DNA of 64,000 nt from Phaeobacter sp. 22II1-1F12B (GTDB taxonomy: Bacteria; Pseudomonadota; Alphaproteobacteria; Rhodobacterales; Rhodobacteraceae), in assembly GCF_002210165.1 (NCBI RefSeq), contig NZ_AQQP01000005.1:343026-407025 (forward strand), read 5' to 3'. The notes below the pieces were generated by a model that saw nothing but the letters and a program-made list of their open reading frames with translations, did no database searches and had not been told where the DNA came from. Positions within the stretch are counted from its first letter, which is position 1. Each line of letters starts with the position of its first letter. This document shows, piece after piece, positions 55,228 to 64,000 of the stretch. A program made the position numbers and the translations under genes.

Positions 55228-55790
55228 TCAAGCCATACGTTGCTGACGTCCGGTGAAATGGATAATCAATTCGATCGCGGCAAGCGCCAGCATCGAAAGA
55301 CCAACCAGATGGAAGAACAGGCCAGCCGTAATTGTCATCACCAGCAGGCCACGGGGTATGCGCCAGTCTGTCGGCACCTGCGGTACGCCAAGAGCACCGC
55401 TCGGTCGCCGTTTCCATCACTTGGTCGCAGCCAAAGCGCAAAGCAGCAGCATCGCTAGGCAGGCCAGCAAACGGAGGGTCTGGTTCACCAGCCCCCACTA
55501 CTGTCCCATGCGAACACTGATCCCCTATTCGGCCCAGCGTTCCAAGATCTTCAAGCCCGACGTCACAGAGCACCTCGCCCGTGTACTGATTGACGTGGAC
55601 CACCCATTCGTAAGTGATGTCATCGGGATAGACCGAAGCGGTAAAGACACTTTCGGGGCCATTTGGCATGGACACGGCATAACCGGGCACAATGCTTAGG
55701 TTCCCGCCCCCTTCGACGAGAACATCAAGCGGTTGCGCAGGCCTGTCTGAAACTCTGCGCGACAGATTGCTGGAAGGGACGGCAATAGGC
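55228..55790 (-). pseudogene. Degraded PepSY-associated membrane protein gene
   Basis: Joining frames recovers one ancestral protein. The segment near 55515-55790 reads LVEGGGNLSIVPGYAV, VFTASVYPDDITYE and QYTGEVLCDVGLEDLGTLGR. After a +1 frameshift near 55520 it continues GISVRMGQ, an in-frame TAG, WGLVNQT and a membrane helix (LACLAMLLLCALAA). An in-frame TGA follows at a Trp position, then KRRPSGALGV, DWRIPRGLLVMTITAG and a final helix to the stop at 55228. This is the C-terminal half of a PepSY-TM protein (often involved in iron or copper handling). At least two stops and one frameshift are present, and the N-terminal half is gone or unrecognisable. Confidence 0.85.
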
Positions 55791-56035
55791 CGTCAGGCAA
55801 TCGCGAGCGTCACCCTTGGAGAAACGTTGATATGTCGGGTTTGCGCTGAACGATGCAAATCACGCAACAGCAACCATCGATCATGAGGAGTCAGAACGAA
55901 ACGTCTGGCTCATTACGACAGAGGGACTATCAGGAAGGCCGCGACACAATAGGCAGTGGTGCACGGATTTTCCCGAAGTGGCGCGAATACCGGCGCTAAA
56001 GGTTCTTTCCCCCTCACCTGTGGCCCGTGCTGCAG

Positions 56036-57268
56036 TTACTCAACAACCCGTTGCTCAACCGACATCCCGTCGGTCAGACTCGCGGGAGGGTACAGGACGA
56101 CAAGATCGCCCTCGGACAACCCATCAAGCACTTCGGCCTCACTGCCATTGTCATGCCCGACCTCTATCTGCCGCAACCGGGCGGTTCCGTCATTAGCGAC
56201 CAGCACGGCCCATGCCTGCGCTTCCCTGAAGAGGGCGCTCGACGGGACCATCAGCGCATCGTCTTTCGACCAGACGACGATCCGGGCCTCGACCGCATAC
56301 CCATGCCCCAGCCCCGCGCGCTCTTCCGGTGTACTCGTGAGTTCGACAACCGCAGTCACGCGCTGTTCTTCGACGCCCAGAGCGGACACCTTGGTTTCAC
56401 CAAAAGGCTCAACCCGCGTAACCACACCTGAAAGGGAGACCGCTCCGCCCCAGTTCTCGATATCCACCGGGTCACCGACATGCACGTTGATCGCATCGGG
56501 TGAGATCAATTCAACAACGACTTCCAGACCATCGCGGATATCGCCCACCACAAGGATGGGTGAGCCAGCGGCGAGCGTGGTTTCATCCTGATGGATTACC
56601 TGCAGGATGACCCCATCCGTCGGCGCATGGATCGGCATTTCCTCCCCAAGGAGAGCATCCGGCGCGTCGTAGAAATCCGGATCGTCAAAGCCGATCAGTT
56701 GCGCGCGCGCCCTTCTGAGTTCCGCTCTCTGCTGTTCGATTGCTGCTGTGGCGGTATCGAACCGGGCCTGCGCCGCGCGCGCAGCGCTTTGGGCGCGGTC
56801 CAGCGCGGCAAGACTGACCGTTCCGCTGTCGGCCAGTTGTTCAGTGCGTTTCAAATCGGACCTGGCAAGATCAGCATCCGCGCTTGCGGCCTTCATGTTG
56901 GCCTCGGCAACATGAAGGGCCGCTTCGGCCGCTTCGACGGCGGCAAGGGCTTGCCCTCGTGTCCGTACGTCCAGCGCGGCGGGATTGGCGGGCCGCATCT
57001 GGGCAACTACGGTCACGTCCTTTTCGATCGGATCGCCCGGCATGACTTCGACGCGCAGCAGACGTCCGTCCATAGGGGTGGAAACGACAAAGGCGTCGCG
57101 CACACGGGTCTTGCCCTGCTCATCCACGGTCATCCGCATCTGGCCCCTTGTGACCTCTCCAAGATCGACCATCGTCGGTCTCGGCCAGAAGGCAAACGCA
57201 ATGCCAGCGGCCAAGAGGATGGCGGCAAAGCCAATCAGGATCGGGCGGGATAATGTCTTGCGTGCCAT
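56036..57268 (-). CDS. HlyD/MacA-family periplasmic adaptor of ABC efflux system
   Basis: 410 aa with one N-terminal membrane helix (residues 9-29). It then has a barrel-sandwich (lipoyl-like) half, a helical hairpin of about 105-185 rich in Ala/Glu/Arg, a second half with PTDGVILQVIHQDETTLAAGSPILVVGD, and beta-barrel and membrane-proximal domains. It links an inner-membrane ABC exporter to an outer-membrane channel. It is the third gene after the ATPase and FtsX-type permease, separated by 3 bp. It is not a T1SS adaptor for the RTX proteins, because its partners are MacB/FtsX-like. Confidence 0.85.
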   Translation of the reverse strand: MARKTLSRPILIGFAAILLAAGIAFAFWPRPTMVDLGEVTRGQMRMTVDEQGKTRVRDAFVVSTPMDGRLLRVEVMPGDPIEKDVTVVAQMRPANPAALDVRTRGQALAAVEAAEAALHVAEANMKAASADADLARSDLKRTEQLADSGTVSLAALDRAQSAARAAQARFDTATAAIEQQRAELRRARAQLIGFDDPDFYDAPDALLGEEMPIHAPTDGVILQVIHQDETTLAAGSPILVVGDIRDGLEVVVELISPDAINVHVGDPVDIENWGGAVSLSGVVTRVEPFGETKVSALGVEEQRVTAVVELTSTPEERAGLGHGYAVEARIVVWSKDDALMVPSSALFREAQAWAVLVANDGTARLRQIEVGHDNGSEAEVLDGLSEGDLVVLYPPASLTDGMSVEQRVVE

Positions 57269-57271
57269 GAT

Positions 57272-59638
57272 CTAATCCCTCGATTTCAGGACCGTCACAA
57301 GGTCCATACGGTTCAGGTCGCGTTCAACGAGCAGGCCTGAAATGGCTGCGGCGACCAGAATGAAAGCGGCAGAAAACCCGTGGCTGAACGGGTCGTAATA
57401 GGCGGGTATCTGGTAGAGTTCGGATGAAAAACCGCGCGCGATCGCAAATGACAAGGCATAGCCGACAAGCGAACCGACCGGGAGTGCGACGAGGATTATG
57501 ATGGTAAGTTCGCCAAGAAGGACAAAGGCGGTTTCCCCCTTGGTAAAGCCCATTACCCGCAACGAGGCCAGATCGCGGGAGCGTTCATTCTGGGCAATCC
57601 GGGCCGCGTTGTAGACAATGCCGAAGGTGATGATAAAGGCCACCGCGCCCATGATATAACGCGCCGATCCCGCGCCCTGATCCATCAGCTTTTGCAAGGA
57701 TTCTCGCGCGTTTTCAGAAACGCTCACCCCCGCGACGGTCGGCATGTCCTTGAGCCGCCGATAAATCGCGTCAGCCCGAGCGCCGTCCACCCGAATGTGC
57801 GCCCCCGATATCCGGCCCGGTTCAGACATGACATCGTTGAGCGCGGCAAGCCGCATATAGGCCGGGGCCCCGATCAGGCTGCGCGCGACGCGGGTCACCG
57901 GAACAGCAAGCGTTGGTTGCCGCCCCTCTCGCACTTCCACCGTAAGCACGTCGCCCGGTTCCACGTCCAGTATCTCTGCAAGGGCCTGTCCCAGAACAAG
58001 GCCTTGGGTCGGAAGCGGTATCGTCGCGAGCTTATCGTCGATGGCCCGTGTCAGTTCGGGCTTGTCGATCATGCCGGACACGCTGCCGCGATGGGTTTTG
58101 CGCCCGAACTTCAGCGTTGCCGGGACCTCTCGGAACGGTTCCACGGTGATGACGCCGGGAATGCGCCCCAGTTCAAACGCCGCCTTTTCGGCAAGCGGCG
58201 TATGGAAAAAGACGGTTGCATCCGACCGATCGATCACCGTGAAGCTCAGGTCCATCATCCGGTCGAACGAACCGTAAATGGTTGTCATCCCCGAGGCGAG
58301 CGCCATGCCTCCGGCTATTCCCGCCGATAGCGCAAGCGCCCGCCAGGGCGACCGCGCCAACCCCCGGAACACGATCCGTGTCGGCTGGTCCAGCAAGCGA
58401 CCGACCGTGCCTCTGAACGTCACGGTCTTTGAATAATCAGCCGGTGTCGGCGGGCGCATCGCCTCGGACGGTGTCAGGGCGAAAATACGTTTCAGGACAA
58501 AGACGCTGCCGGCAGAGGCGGCAGCAATGCTCGCCAGAACACCGATGGCAAATGCCCCCGGATCGGGGCGGAAGACCAGAAAAGGAAAGTTGTAGAAGGT
58601 CGTGTAGATCGGGATCATCGCGCGTCCGGCCAGCACGCCGAACAGGCACCCCATCAAAGCCCCCGCCCCCGCGATCAACAAAACGAGCTTGAAGTAATGC
58701 GTGCCGACCTCGCGATTGGTGTAGCCGAACGCCTTGAGCAGGCCGATCTCCTCGCGCTCGGCCTGCACGATCCGGTTGACCACGATGTAAAGCAGGAAGG
58801 CCGCGATCGCGATAAAGAGCGGCGGAACGGCCCGCGACATGGTCGCAAGCCCCTCGATCTCTTCACTGACAAAACGGTCCGAGACCAGCTCGTCGCGACC
58901 ATAGGCACCCGTCCCGCCCCAAGGGGCCAGCACCTCGTCCACCGCTGCGATCACGGCCTCACGCGAGGCATGCCGTGACAAGGACAGCAACACCTCGTTG
59001 AAAGCGCCCTCCATATCATAGGCCGCAGCCAGCGCAGAACTGCGCATCCAGATCGCGCCATACCTTGCCGGGTCAGGCACCATTTCCCCGGGTGCCGCGA
59101 CAAACAGGAATTCGGGCGACTGGGCCAGCCCGACGATCCTGATGGACCGGCGAAGCCCGTTCATCGTCACATTGATCCGATCCCCGATACCATAGCCATG
59201 AGCCGAGGCGAAACCGGACAGAAGTAGTGCCTCATCGCGATGGCTTTCTTCGGGAAGCCTCCCCCTTATAAGATAGACATTGTTCAGAACTTCCGGCCCG
59301 GTGTCGGGAATTCCGATGGCCTGCGACTGGATCGGAACGGGATCACCGGGAATGTCGATCAGGGCGCGCCCCACGACGCGACCGGACAGGCGGGCCACCC
59401 CCGGAATACTGGCCAGCCGGTCCAACACCGCGTCGGGCGCCCGTACCGTCGGGGCGAAGACCTCGGCAAGGTTATTGCGTTCGTAATAGGCCCGGCGGGT
59501 TTCTGTCAGCGACGCGACCAGACCGGACATCATGACCTGCAGCAGTACGCCCGTGGCGATGACAAGCGCGATGGCGACGGCCTGCCCCTTGATCCGCCAG
59601 AGGTCGCGGAACAGCTTGCGGTCCAGCGAAGTCACCAC
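57272..59638 (-). CDS. ABC transporter permease, FtsX/MacB-like (two FtsX domains)
   Basis: 788 aa. The start is GTG at 59638, overlapping the ATPase stop. There is an N-terminal helix (about 18-40), a periplasmic domain, a first FtsX helix group (about 265-380), a helix near 430-450, a second periplasmic domain and a last helix group (about 675-780). The family motif-like [28 protein letters not shown] is present in the second FtsX part. These permeases do not form a pore but transmit ATPase motion to the periplasm to drive extrusion of substrate through the adaptor. Confidence 0.88.
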   Translation of the reverse strand: MVTSLDRKLFRDLWRIKGQAVAIALVIATGVLLQVMMSGLVASLTETRRAYYERNNLAEVFAPTVRAPDAVLDRLASIPGVARLSGRVVGRALIDIPGDPVPIQSQAIGIPDTGPEVLNNVYLIRGRLPEESHRDEALLLSGFASAHGYGIGDRINVTMNGLRRSIRIVGLAQSPEFLFVAAPGEMVPDPARYGAIWMRSSALAAAYDMEGAFNEVLLSLSRHASREAVIAAVDEVLAPWGGTGAYGRDELVSDRFVSEEIEGLATMSRAVPPLFIAIAAFLLYIVVNRIVQAEREEIGLLKAFGYTNREVGTHYFKLVLLIAGAGALMGCLFGVLAGRAMIPIYTTFYNFPFLVFRPDPGAFAIGVLASIAAASAGSVFVLKRIFALTPSEAMRPPTPADYSKTVTFRGTVGRLLDQPTRIVFRGLARSPWRALALSAGIAGGMALASGMTTIYGSFDRMMDLSFTVIDRSDATVFFHTPLAEKAAFELGRIPGVITVEPFREVPATLKFGRKTHRGSVSGMIDKPELTRAIDDKLATIPLPTQGLVLGQALAEILDVEPGDVLTVEVREGRQPTLAVPVTRVARSLIGAPAYMRLAALNDVMSEPGRISGAHIRVDGARADAIYRRLKDMPTVAGVSVSENARESLQKLMDQGAGSARYIMGAVAFIITFGIVYNAARIAQNERSRDLASLRVMGFTKGETAFVLLGELTIIILVALPVGSLVGYALSFAIARGFSSELYQIPAYYDPFSHGFSAAFILVAAAISGLLVERDLNRMDLVTVLKSRD

Positions 59639-60408
59639 TCGATCTCCGCTGGTTTTCGGCGGGTTTCATTCACATGTATCTGCCCGATCTGGCCATCGAC
59701 CAGTCGAATGACACGATGGGCCATGTCCGCGATATTCGCGGCATGCGTAACCATAAGGACGGTCGCCCCGAGTTCGGCATTCACATCGTTGAGCACCTCG
59801 AGAACCGCCCGCCCCGTCGTACTGTCAAGCGCGCCGGTCGGCTCATCGCAAAACAGAACATCCGGTTGCTTGGCAATCGCGCGGGCAATCGCGACCCGCT
59901 GCTGTTCACCTCCCGACAGTTGCGAGGGGAAATGGTCCAGCCGTTTGGTCAGGCCAACCAGCCCAAGCGCCCGCTCTGGCGACATCGGGTTGGCGGCAAT
60001 TTCCGTGACAAGTTCCACGTTCTCGCGGGCGGTAAGACTGGGCATCAGGTTGTAGAACTGAAACACAAAGCCAACATGGTCGCGCCGAAACCGCGTGAGA
60101 CCTGCATCGGACAAATCGCCTAAGTTGATATCACGAAAATGCGCGGTCCCGGCGGTTGGCCTGTCGAGCCCCCCGAGAATGTTCAATAGCGTAGACTTGC
60201 CGCTTCCGGACGCGCCGAGCATCACCACGATTTCACCCTCGGGAATATCGAGATCGACGCCGCGCAGGGCGTGCACCATCGACCGCCCCTCACCATAGCT
60301 TTTGGTAAGGCCACGCGTCACAAAGGCTTGGGTTTTTCTCTCTTGCACAGTCGGGCCTACCGTCCGTTTCCAAGCCCGGCTCATCCAAATCAGCCGAAGC
60401 AACGACAT
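59632..60408 (-). CDS. ABC transporter ATP-binding protein, MacB/LolD-like
   Basis: About 258 aa. Walker [11 protein letters not shown]-loop [18 protein letters not shown], signature [14 protein letters not shown], Walker B VLFCDEP and H-loop THAAN are intact. The frame is open upstream. I use the ATG at 60408; the ATG at 60384 and GTG at 60348 are alternatives and none has a strong ribosome site. It is the first gene of a three-gene exporter operon. An FNR box centred 53 bp upstream suggests low-oxygen control. Confidence 0.88.
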   Translation of the reverse strand: MSLLRLIWMSRAWKRTVGPTVQERKTQAFVTRGLTKSYGEGRSMVHALRGVDLDIPEGEIVVMLGASGSGKSTLLNILGGLDRPTAGTAHFRDINLGDLSDAGLTRFRRDHVGFVFQFYNLMPSLTARENVELVTEIAANPMSPERALGLVGLTKRLDHFPSQLSGGEQQRVAIARAIAKQPDVLFCDEPTGALDSTTGRAVLEVLNDVNAELGATVLMVTHAANIADMAHRVIRLVDGQIGQIHVNETRRKPAEIEW

Positions 60409-60454
60409 TCCGATAAATCTGCGGCCACCTTCCCGCATCAGGCCTGGATGGGAT

Positions 60455-60468
60455 TTGATGCAGATCAA
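60455..60468. promoter_or_regulatory. FNR/FnrL box upstream of the ABC exporter operon
   Basis: TTGAT-GCAG-ATCAA, a perfect consensus match, between the divergent exporter operon (minus) and the APC permease gene (plus). The distance to the ABC start (centre about 53 bp) fits class II activation. The permease start is 157 bp away on the other side. Confidence 0.72.
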
Positions 60469-60624
60469 CATGCCGGGATCGGCCAAAGGGTAAAACCCGA
60501 CAAATAGATGCTTGTATTGCCTGTGCTGCAAAGATGGGCGCAACAAAGCAAAGCAGGTAACATTGACCGCCCTGCCCCGAGGGCGAGGCTCCAAACCAGA
60601 CGGATCACAGGCAAGACTTTCTTT

Positions 60625-61845
60625 ATGACAGGCAACGAGCAGACGCCCCCAAAACTCCGACGTTCCCTGAACACCCCATTGCTTACGCTCTACGGGCTCG
60701 GGGTGACGGTGGGCGCGGGAATCTACGTGCTTGTCGGTGCGACTGCGGATATCGCCGGCCCCTTCGCCGGCCTCTCCTTTGTTGTCGCCGCTCTGGTGGT
60801 GTCCCTGACGGCCTTGTCATATGCAGAACTCGCGACACGCTACCCCGTCAGCGCGGGCGAGGCCGCCTATGTCGAAGCAGCGTTTCAAAACAAGTGGATA
60901 GCGGTGCTGGTCGGCCTCGCCGTCGCGGCCTCGGGGGTGATCTCGGCCTCGGCCGTGGCAATCGGCGCGGCCTCATACCTGCACGACCTGACGGGACTGG
61001 GAACCTCGTGGCTGACCATCGCCATCGTATTATTGATGGGGCTCATCGCGCTCTGGGGCATTACAGAATCCGTCTACATCGCTGCCGTCATCACAATCAT
61101 CGAAATCACCGGCCTGCTCTTTGTCATTGGCTGGGGCATGTCCATTCCCGACCCGCAGGGCTATGCGGTTTCGGACATGATCCCGACTTTTGAGATTGAG
61201 ACATGGCGCGGCATATTCGCAGCGTCGCTGCTGGCGTTCTTCGCCTTTGTCGGCTTCGAAGACATGGCCAATGTCGCCGAAGAAGTCATCGACCCGGTCC
61301 GCACGATCCCAAAGGCAATCCTGCTGACCCTCATTCTTGCCGCGCTCTTGTACCTCGCAACCTCGGTGACCGTTCTGATCGTCGTCCCGATCGAGACGCT
61401 ATCGCTATCCGCCGCGCCTCTTGCGCTGGTGTTCTCAGAGGCGCCCCTAGCCGTCAAACAAGGCTTCTCTGCCGTCGCAATTGTCGCCACAGTGAACGGC
61501 GTTCTTATCCAGATGATCATGGCTTCCAGGGTGATCTACGGGCTGGCCGACCGGGGACACCTGCCGCGGGCGCTGGCATTGGTTCCAAGCGCGACGCAGA
61601 CACCGGTCATCGCGACCCTTCTGGTCGTTGCCATTATTCTTACCCTCACGCAGGCATTGCCGATCGATATCCTGGCAGAGCGAACTTCGCAGATCGTTCT
61701 GGGTATTTTTGTTCTGGTCAATGCCGCGCTGATCCTGCTGAAGAGCAAGCAGGCAACAAGCAAACCGCACTTTCGTGTACCTGTCCTTGTGCCAGTTCTC
61801 GGGGTTGTTACCAGCGCGATGCTTTTGACAGCCGGCTTTCTTTGA
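60625..61845 (+). CDS. APC-superfamily amino acid permease
   Basis: 406 aa from ATG 60625 with 11-12 hydrophobic helices. APC features are the helix-1 [18 protein letters not shown] and the [26 protein letters not shown] segment after helix 2. The helix-6 region is [27 protein letters not shown]. It resembles the cationic amino-acid transporter/YfnA group. The frame is open upstream to 60508, but those residues are not family-like. The BT1-type permease gene follows 33 bp after the stop. Confidence 0.88.
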   Translation: MTGNEQTPPKLRRSLNTPLLTLYGLGVTVGAGIYVLVGATADIAGPFAGLSFVVAALVVSLTALSYAELATRYPVSAGEAAYVEAAFQNKWIAVLVGLAVAASGVISASAVAIGAASYLHDLTGLGTSWLTIAIVLLMGLIALWGITESVYIAAVITIIEITGLLFVIGWGMSIPDPQGYAVSDMIPTFEIETWRGIFAASLLAFFAFVGFEDMANVAEEVIDPVRTIPKAILLTLILAALLYLATSVTVLIVVPIETLSLSAAPLALVFSEAPLAVKQGFSAVAIVATVNGVLIQMIMASRVIYGLADRGHLPRALALVPSATQTPVIATLLVVAIILTLTQALPIDILAERTSQIVLGIFVLVNAALILLKSKQATSKPHFRVPVLVPVLGVVTSAMLLTAGFL

Positions 61846-61878
61846 GATGTAAGTCGAGAAACCCGCAACGAACGCTGG

Positions 61879-63501
61879 ATGCCCATGACCACTGAACGCC
61901 TGCCCGCCGGAACGAGGCTATCCAACTGGTGGCACAGGACATTCGTGGATCTGGCCGAGCAGATGAGATGGTCCTATCTGCCGCCGCTGATGGTCTATTT
62001 CGCGGCGGGCGTATCTGGACTGACATCTGTCGTCGGTGCCTTTTTCCTCAAGGATTACCTGGATCTGTCGGCCTCTTTCGTTGCCGGCCTGTCGTTCTGG
62101 GCGGGGCTGCCATGGATCCTCAAGATGCCAATGGGGCATGTGGTCGATCTGTTCTGGCGCTGGAAATCGCTGCTCATTCTGCTCGGCGCCTCACTGATTA
62201 CGATGTCGCTGATGACGATGTATGCGCTTGTGACCGCCCCTGCTCCGATGGCCGACATCATGCCGCTCGAGACATGGTACGTTATTGCATTGCTGCTGGC
62301 ACCGTCGGGCTATGCCATTCAGGATGTCGTCGCCGATGCAATGACTGTCGAAGCTGTACCGACAACAGACGCGGATGGCCGCGATTTGCCGCCGGACGAA
62401 TTACGCGCCCGCCACACGACGATGCAAACCCTTGGACGCATCGCGATCATCTCCGGTTTCGCAGGGGTTGCCGCCGTCAATATCTGGATATTCTCCGGGA
62501 CGGAGGATTTGCAGACCGCCGAGCGTCTGGCCCTTTACGGGCGAGTCTACCTGATCGCGCTCGCCATCCCGGTGATCTCGGTCAGCGGCGTGGTCCTGCA
62601 CACCTTGATCCAACGACGCCGCGCAAACTCAGGCGATCCGCCAAGTGCCCCGGAAGAAGCAACCGAGGTGAAATGGCCCATCCTGCTGGGCGGCCTTGCG
62701 TTCGTCATTCTCAGCATCGCGCTTGGAACCGCAGATTTCGGCTTTGCCCAAGAGAGCATCTTCGTGGTTTCGCTCTCGGTAATCCTCTATCTCATGTCGC
62801 GCCTGTTGAAAGAACTCGATCCAAAACAGGCCAGAGTTCTGATCGGCACGGCCACGATCATCTTTGCATTTCGCGCGGTCCCCCTGCCCGGTCCCGGTCA
62901 AACCTGGTTCGAAATCGATGAGCTGGGGTTCGACGAACAGTTCCTCGCCATCCTCGCATTCATTACCTCGCTTCTGGCCCTGCTCGGCCTGATCATTCTC
63001 AGGCCACTGATGGCGAACCGATCAATCGCGCAGGTTGTCGTGCTGCTTACCATCGCGGCCGGCGTACTCGCCCTGCCCAATCTTGCGCTTTATTACGGGG
63101 TACATGAATGGACCGCAGCGCACACGGGCGGCATCGTCGATGCCCGCTTTATCGCCATTCTGGATACCGCCGTGGAATCCCCGCTTGGCCAGATCGCAAT
63201 GGTGCCAATGCTGGCGTGGATTGCCCGGAACGCGCCAACGCATCTTAAGGCCACCTTCTTCGCCGTCATGGCCTCCTTCACGAACATGGCCCTTTCGGCA
63301 AGCAGTCTCGGTACCAAATACCTCAACCAATGGTTCGTGGTCACTCGTGCAGTTACCAATCCGGAAACAGGCGCGGTCACTTCCGTCGCAGATTATAGCG
63401 AGCTTGGACATCTCTTGATCACGGTCGGACTAATCACGGTGATCGTCCCCTTGGCCTTGGTCATGATCATCCAGAACTCTCGCTTTCGTACACAGGAGTG
63501 A
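61879..63501 (+). CDS. MFS permease, BT1 (folate-biopterin transporter)-like
   Basis: 540 aa with about 12-14 helices. The N-terminal FFLKDYLDLSASFVAGLSFWAGLPWILKMPMGHVVDLFWRWKS fits the BT1/FBT family pattern (LKDxLxL...PWxxKxxxGxxxD). QDVVADAMTVEAVPTTD is another family-like loop. Bacterial and cyanobacterial members transport folates or are uncharacterised, so the substrate is open. A start at the second Met (61885) is possible. It is probably co-transcribed with the APC permease. Confidence 0.82.
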   Translation: MPMTTERLPAGTRLSNWWHRTFVDLAEQMRWSYLPPLMVYFAAGVSGLTSVVGAFFLKDYLDLSASFVAGLSFWAGLPWILKMPMGHVVDLFWRWKSLLILLGASLITMSLMTMYALVTAPAPMADIMPLETWYVIALLLAPSGYAIQDVVADAMTVEAVPTTDADGRDLPPDELRARHTTMQTLGRIAIISGFAGVAAVNIWIFSGTEDLQTAERLALYGRVYLIALAIPVISVSGVVLHTLIQRRRANSGDPPSAPEEATEVKWPILLGGLAFVILSIALGTADFGFAQESIFVVSLSVILYLMSRLLKELDPKQARVLIGTATIIFAFRAVPLPGPGQTWFEIDELGFDEQFLAILAFITSLLALLGLIILRPLMANRSIAQVVVLLTIAAGVLALPNLALYYGVHEWTAAHTGGIVDARFIAILDTAVESPLGQIAMVPMLAWIARNAPTHLKATFFAVMASFTNMALSASSLGTKYLNQWFVVTRAVTNPETGAVTSVADYSELGHLLITVGLITVIVPLALVMIIQNSRFRTQE

Positions 63502-63906
63502 AGCGGGAAGACTTGCTTTCCGCGTTGGACAAGCGCGGATGTGTTCCTGACGGTATCGGTTCGCATTTCCTCTGCTCGTCGCCTTGCACCGAGTGCCAAT
63601 GGAAAATGCTGGCTTGAGCGAGACATATTCCTGACCAATTGTCCTATTGATTAGCAACCCGTTCGATCAGCAACGCTTGTAGTCAGGCATATTCGGCGTT
63701 CAGTCCCTTAAACTGTGCAAGGTCCAAATTTTCGAACAGAGCGTCCTAAGTGCAATTTCAAATACGAGGCATCTGCAAAGCGCTTCGCAAGACAGTTTTC
63801 TTCCACCTTGGCAAAAGTCCAGCCGCACGGTAGACGGCGATCAATTAGGGGAAACAGACAGGCCCATCCTCTAGCGATCTCATAGTTTTGAGAAACTTCC
63901 CAAACC
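63502..63906. other. Intergenic region before the tRNA
   Basis: About 400 bases. Short open frames occur on the minus strand, but none has a family motif, ribosome site or alphaproteobacterial codon bias. A GCGGGAAG/CTTTCCGC imperfect hairpin near 63506 may mark the end of the MFS transcript. Confidence 0.45.
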
Positions 63907-63936
63907 AAAAACGCAGAAAGCCGCCTTGCGGCGGCC
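63907..63936 (-). terminator. Terminator downstream of tRNA-fMet
   Basis: On the minus strand, GCCGCC-GCAA-GGCGGC (63920-63935) is a tight GNRA-type tetraloop hairpin followed by TTTCTGCGTTTTT. It lies 14 bp after the CCA end of the tRNA. Confidence 0.8.
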
Positions 63937-63949
63937 TGTTGGCTAAAGT

Positions 63950-64000
63950 TGGTTGCGGGAGCAGGATTTGAACCTGCGACCTTCAGGTTATGAGCCTGAC
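63950..64000 (-). tRNA. Initiator tRNA-fMet(CAT), 3' part; 5' half outside window
   Basis: The minus strand holds the anticodon arm TCAGG-CTCATAA-CCTGA, the T arm GCAGG-TTCAAAT-CCTGC, acceptor strand TCCCGCA, discriminator A and an encoded CCA. The A at position 72 and the CTCATAA loop fit an initiator rather than elongator tRNA. The 5' half (D arm and acceptor 5' strand) lies past the window end. Confidence 0.9.

Noticed and set aside
55097..55690. Intact 197-aa hypothetical gene on the minus strand
   Set aside because: Only its first part is coding-like. The homologous sequence continues in another frame with in-frame stops, so it is part of the PepSY-TM pseudogene.
56036..57268. HlyD-family adaptor as the type I secretion partner of the RTX proteins
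   Set aside because: It is in an operon with an FtsX-type permease and MacB/LolD-like ATPase rather than an HlyB-type exporter, and it is about 30 kb from the giant RTX gene.
63430..63908. Short minus-strand open frames before the tRNA
   Set aside because: One overlaps the 3' end of the MFS gene. None shows a ribosome site, motif or typical codon use.

Overview
The window reads as a continuous piece of a Rhodobacteraceae (roseobacter-type, Alphaproteobacteria) chromosome. The grounds are the high GC content, dense operons with 1-11 base overlaps, three TRAP transporters of two kinds, an alphaproteobacterial XylFGH/XylAB xylose locus, perfect FnrL-type TTGAT-N4-ATCAA boxes and an initiator tRNA of alphaproteobacterial type. 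I see no phage, insertion sequence, CRISPR array or replication origin.

Layout. 1-5704: TamA (cut by the left edge) and TamB, the outer-membrane translocation and assembly module. TamB carries seven 63-residue tandem repeats. 5738-7522: a cytoplasmic gamma-glutamyltransferase-like enzyme. 7504-19710: a xylose/hexose locus of two facing arms. The divergent centre holds xylF-xylH-xylG-glk (minus) and a ROK repressor plus a CRTAC1-type FG-GAP protein (plus). The far arm, xylB-xylA-galM-diheme peroxidase (minus), runs back toward it. Two near-identical 23-bp operators sit at the two promoters and tie the arms into one regulon. 19742-21694: a two-gene exopolysaccharide chain-length/BY-kinase-like pair with a damaged P-loop. 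22361-23365: gap, with a LacI-type palindrome in front. 23492-28345: a 1617-residue RTX protein. 28714-34997: LysR regulator, sulfatase and TAXI-TRAP transporter, a catabolic cassette. 34998-37477: subtilase, anti-sigma factor and ECF sigma factor. 37580-39616: a second RTX protein built from 132-residue repeats. 39770-43329: a small secreted protein and a DctPQM TRAP transporter. 43617-45020: a lone GT-C-like membrane protein. 45098-51691: a second DctPQM transporter with a three-gene operon (M29/NicX-like metalloprotein, methyltransferase, membrane protein) under a divergent GntR regulator. 52109-55159: sensor kinase and FixJ-type response regulator. 55228-55790: a decayed PepSY-TM gene. 56036-60408: a MacAB-like efflux system. 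60625-63501: an APC amino-acid permease and a BT1-like MFS permease. 63950-64000: the 3' half of initiator tRNA-fMet.

How the genes work together. The overall theme is uptake and breakdown of environmental organic compounds (xylose, sulfate or phosphonate esters, organic acids), with surface and secreted proteins (TamAB, two RTX proteins, subtilase) alongside. The least explained unit is 45098-51691. It combines an unassigned metalloenzyme-like protein with a cysteine-rich tail, a methyltransferase, a membrane protein and a TRAP transporter. Three TGCATGCA operators and one perfect FNR box appear to control it. The second notable unit is the subtilase/anti-sigma/ECF locus, where the periplasmic part of the anti-sigma factor looks like a peptidase prodomain.
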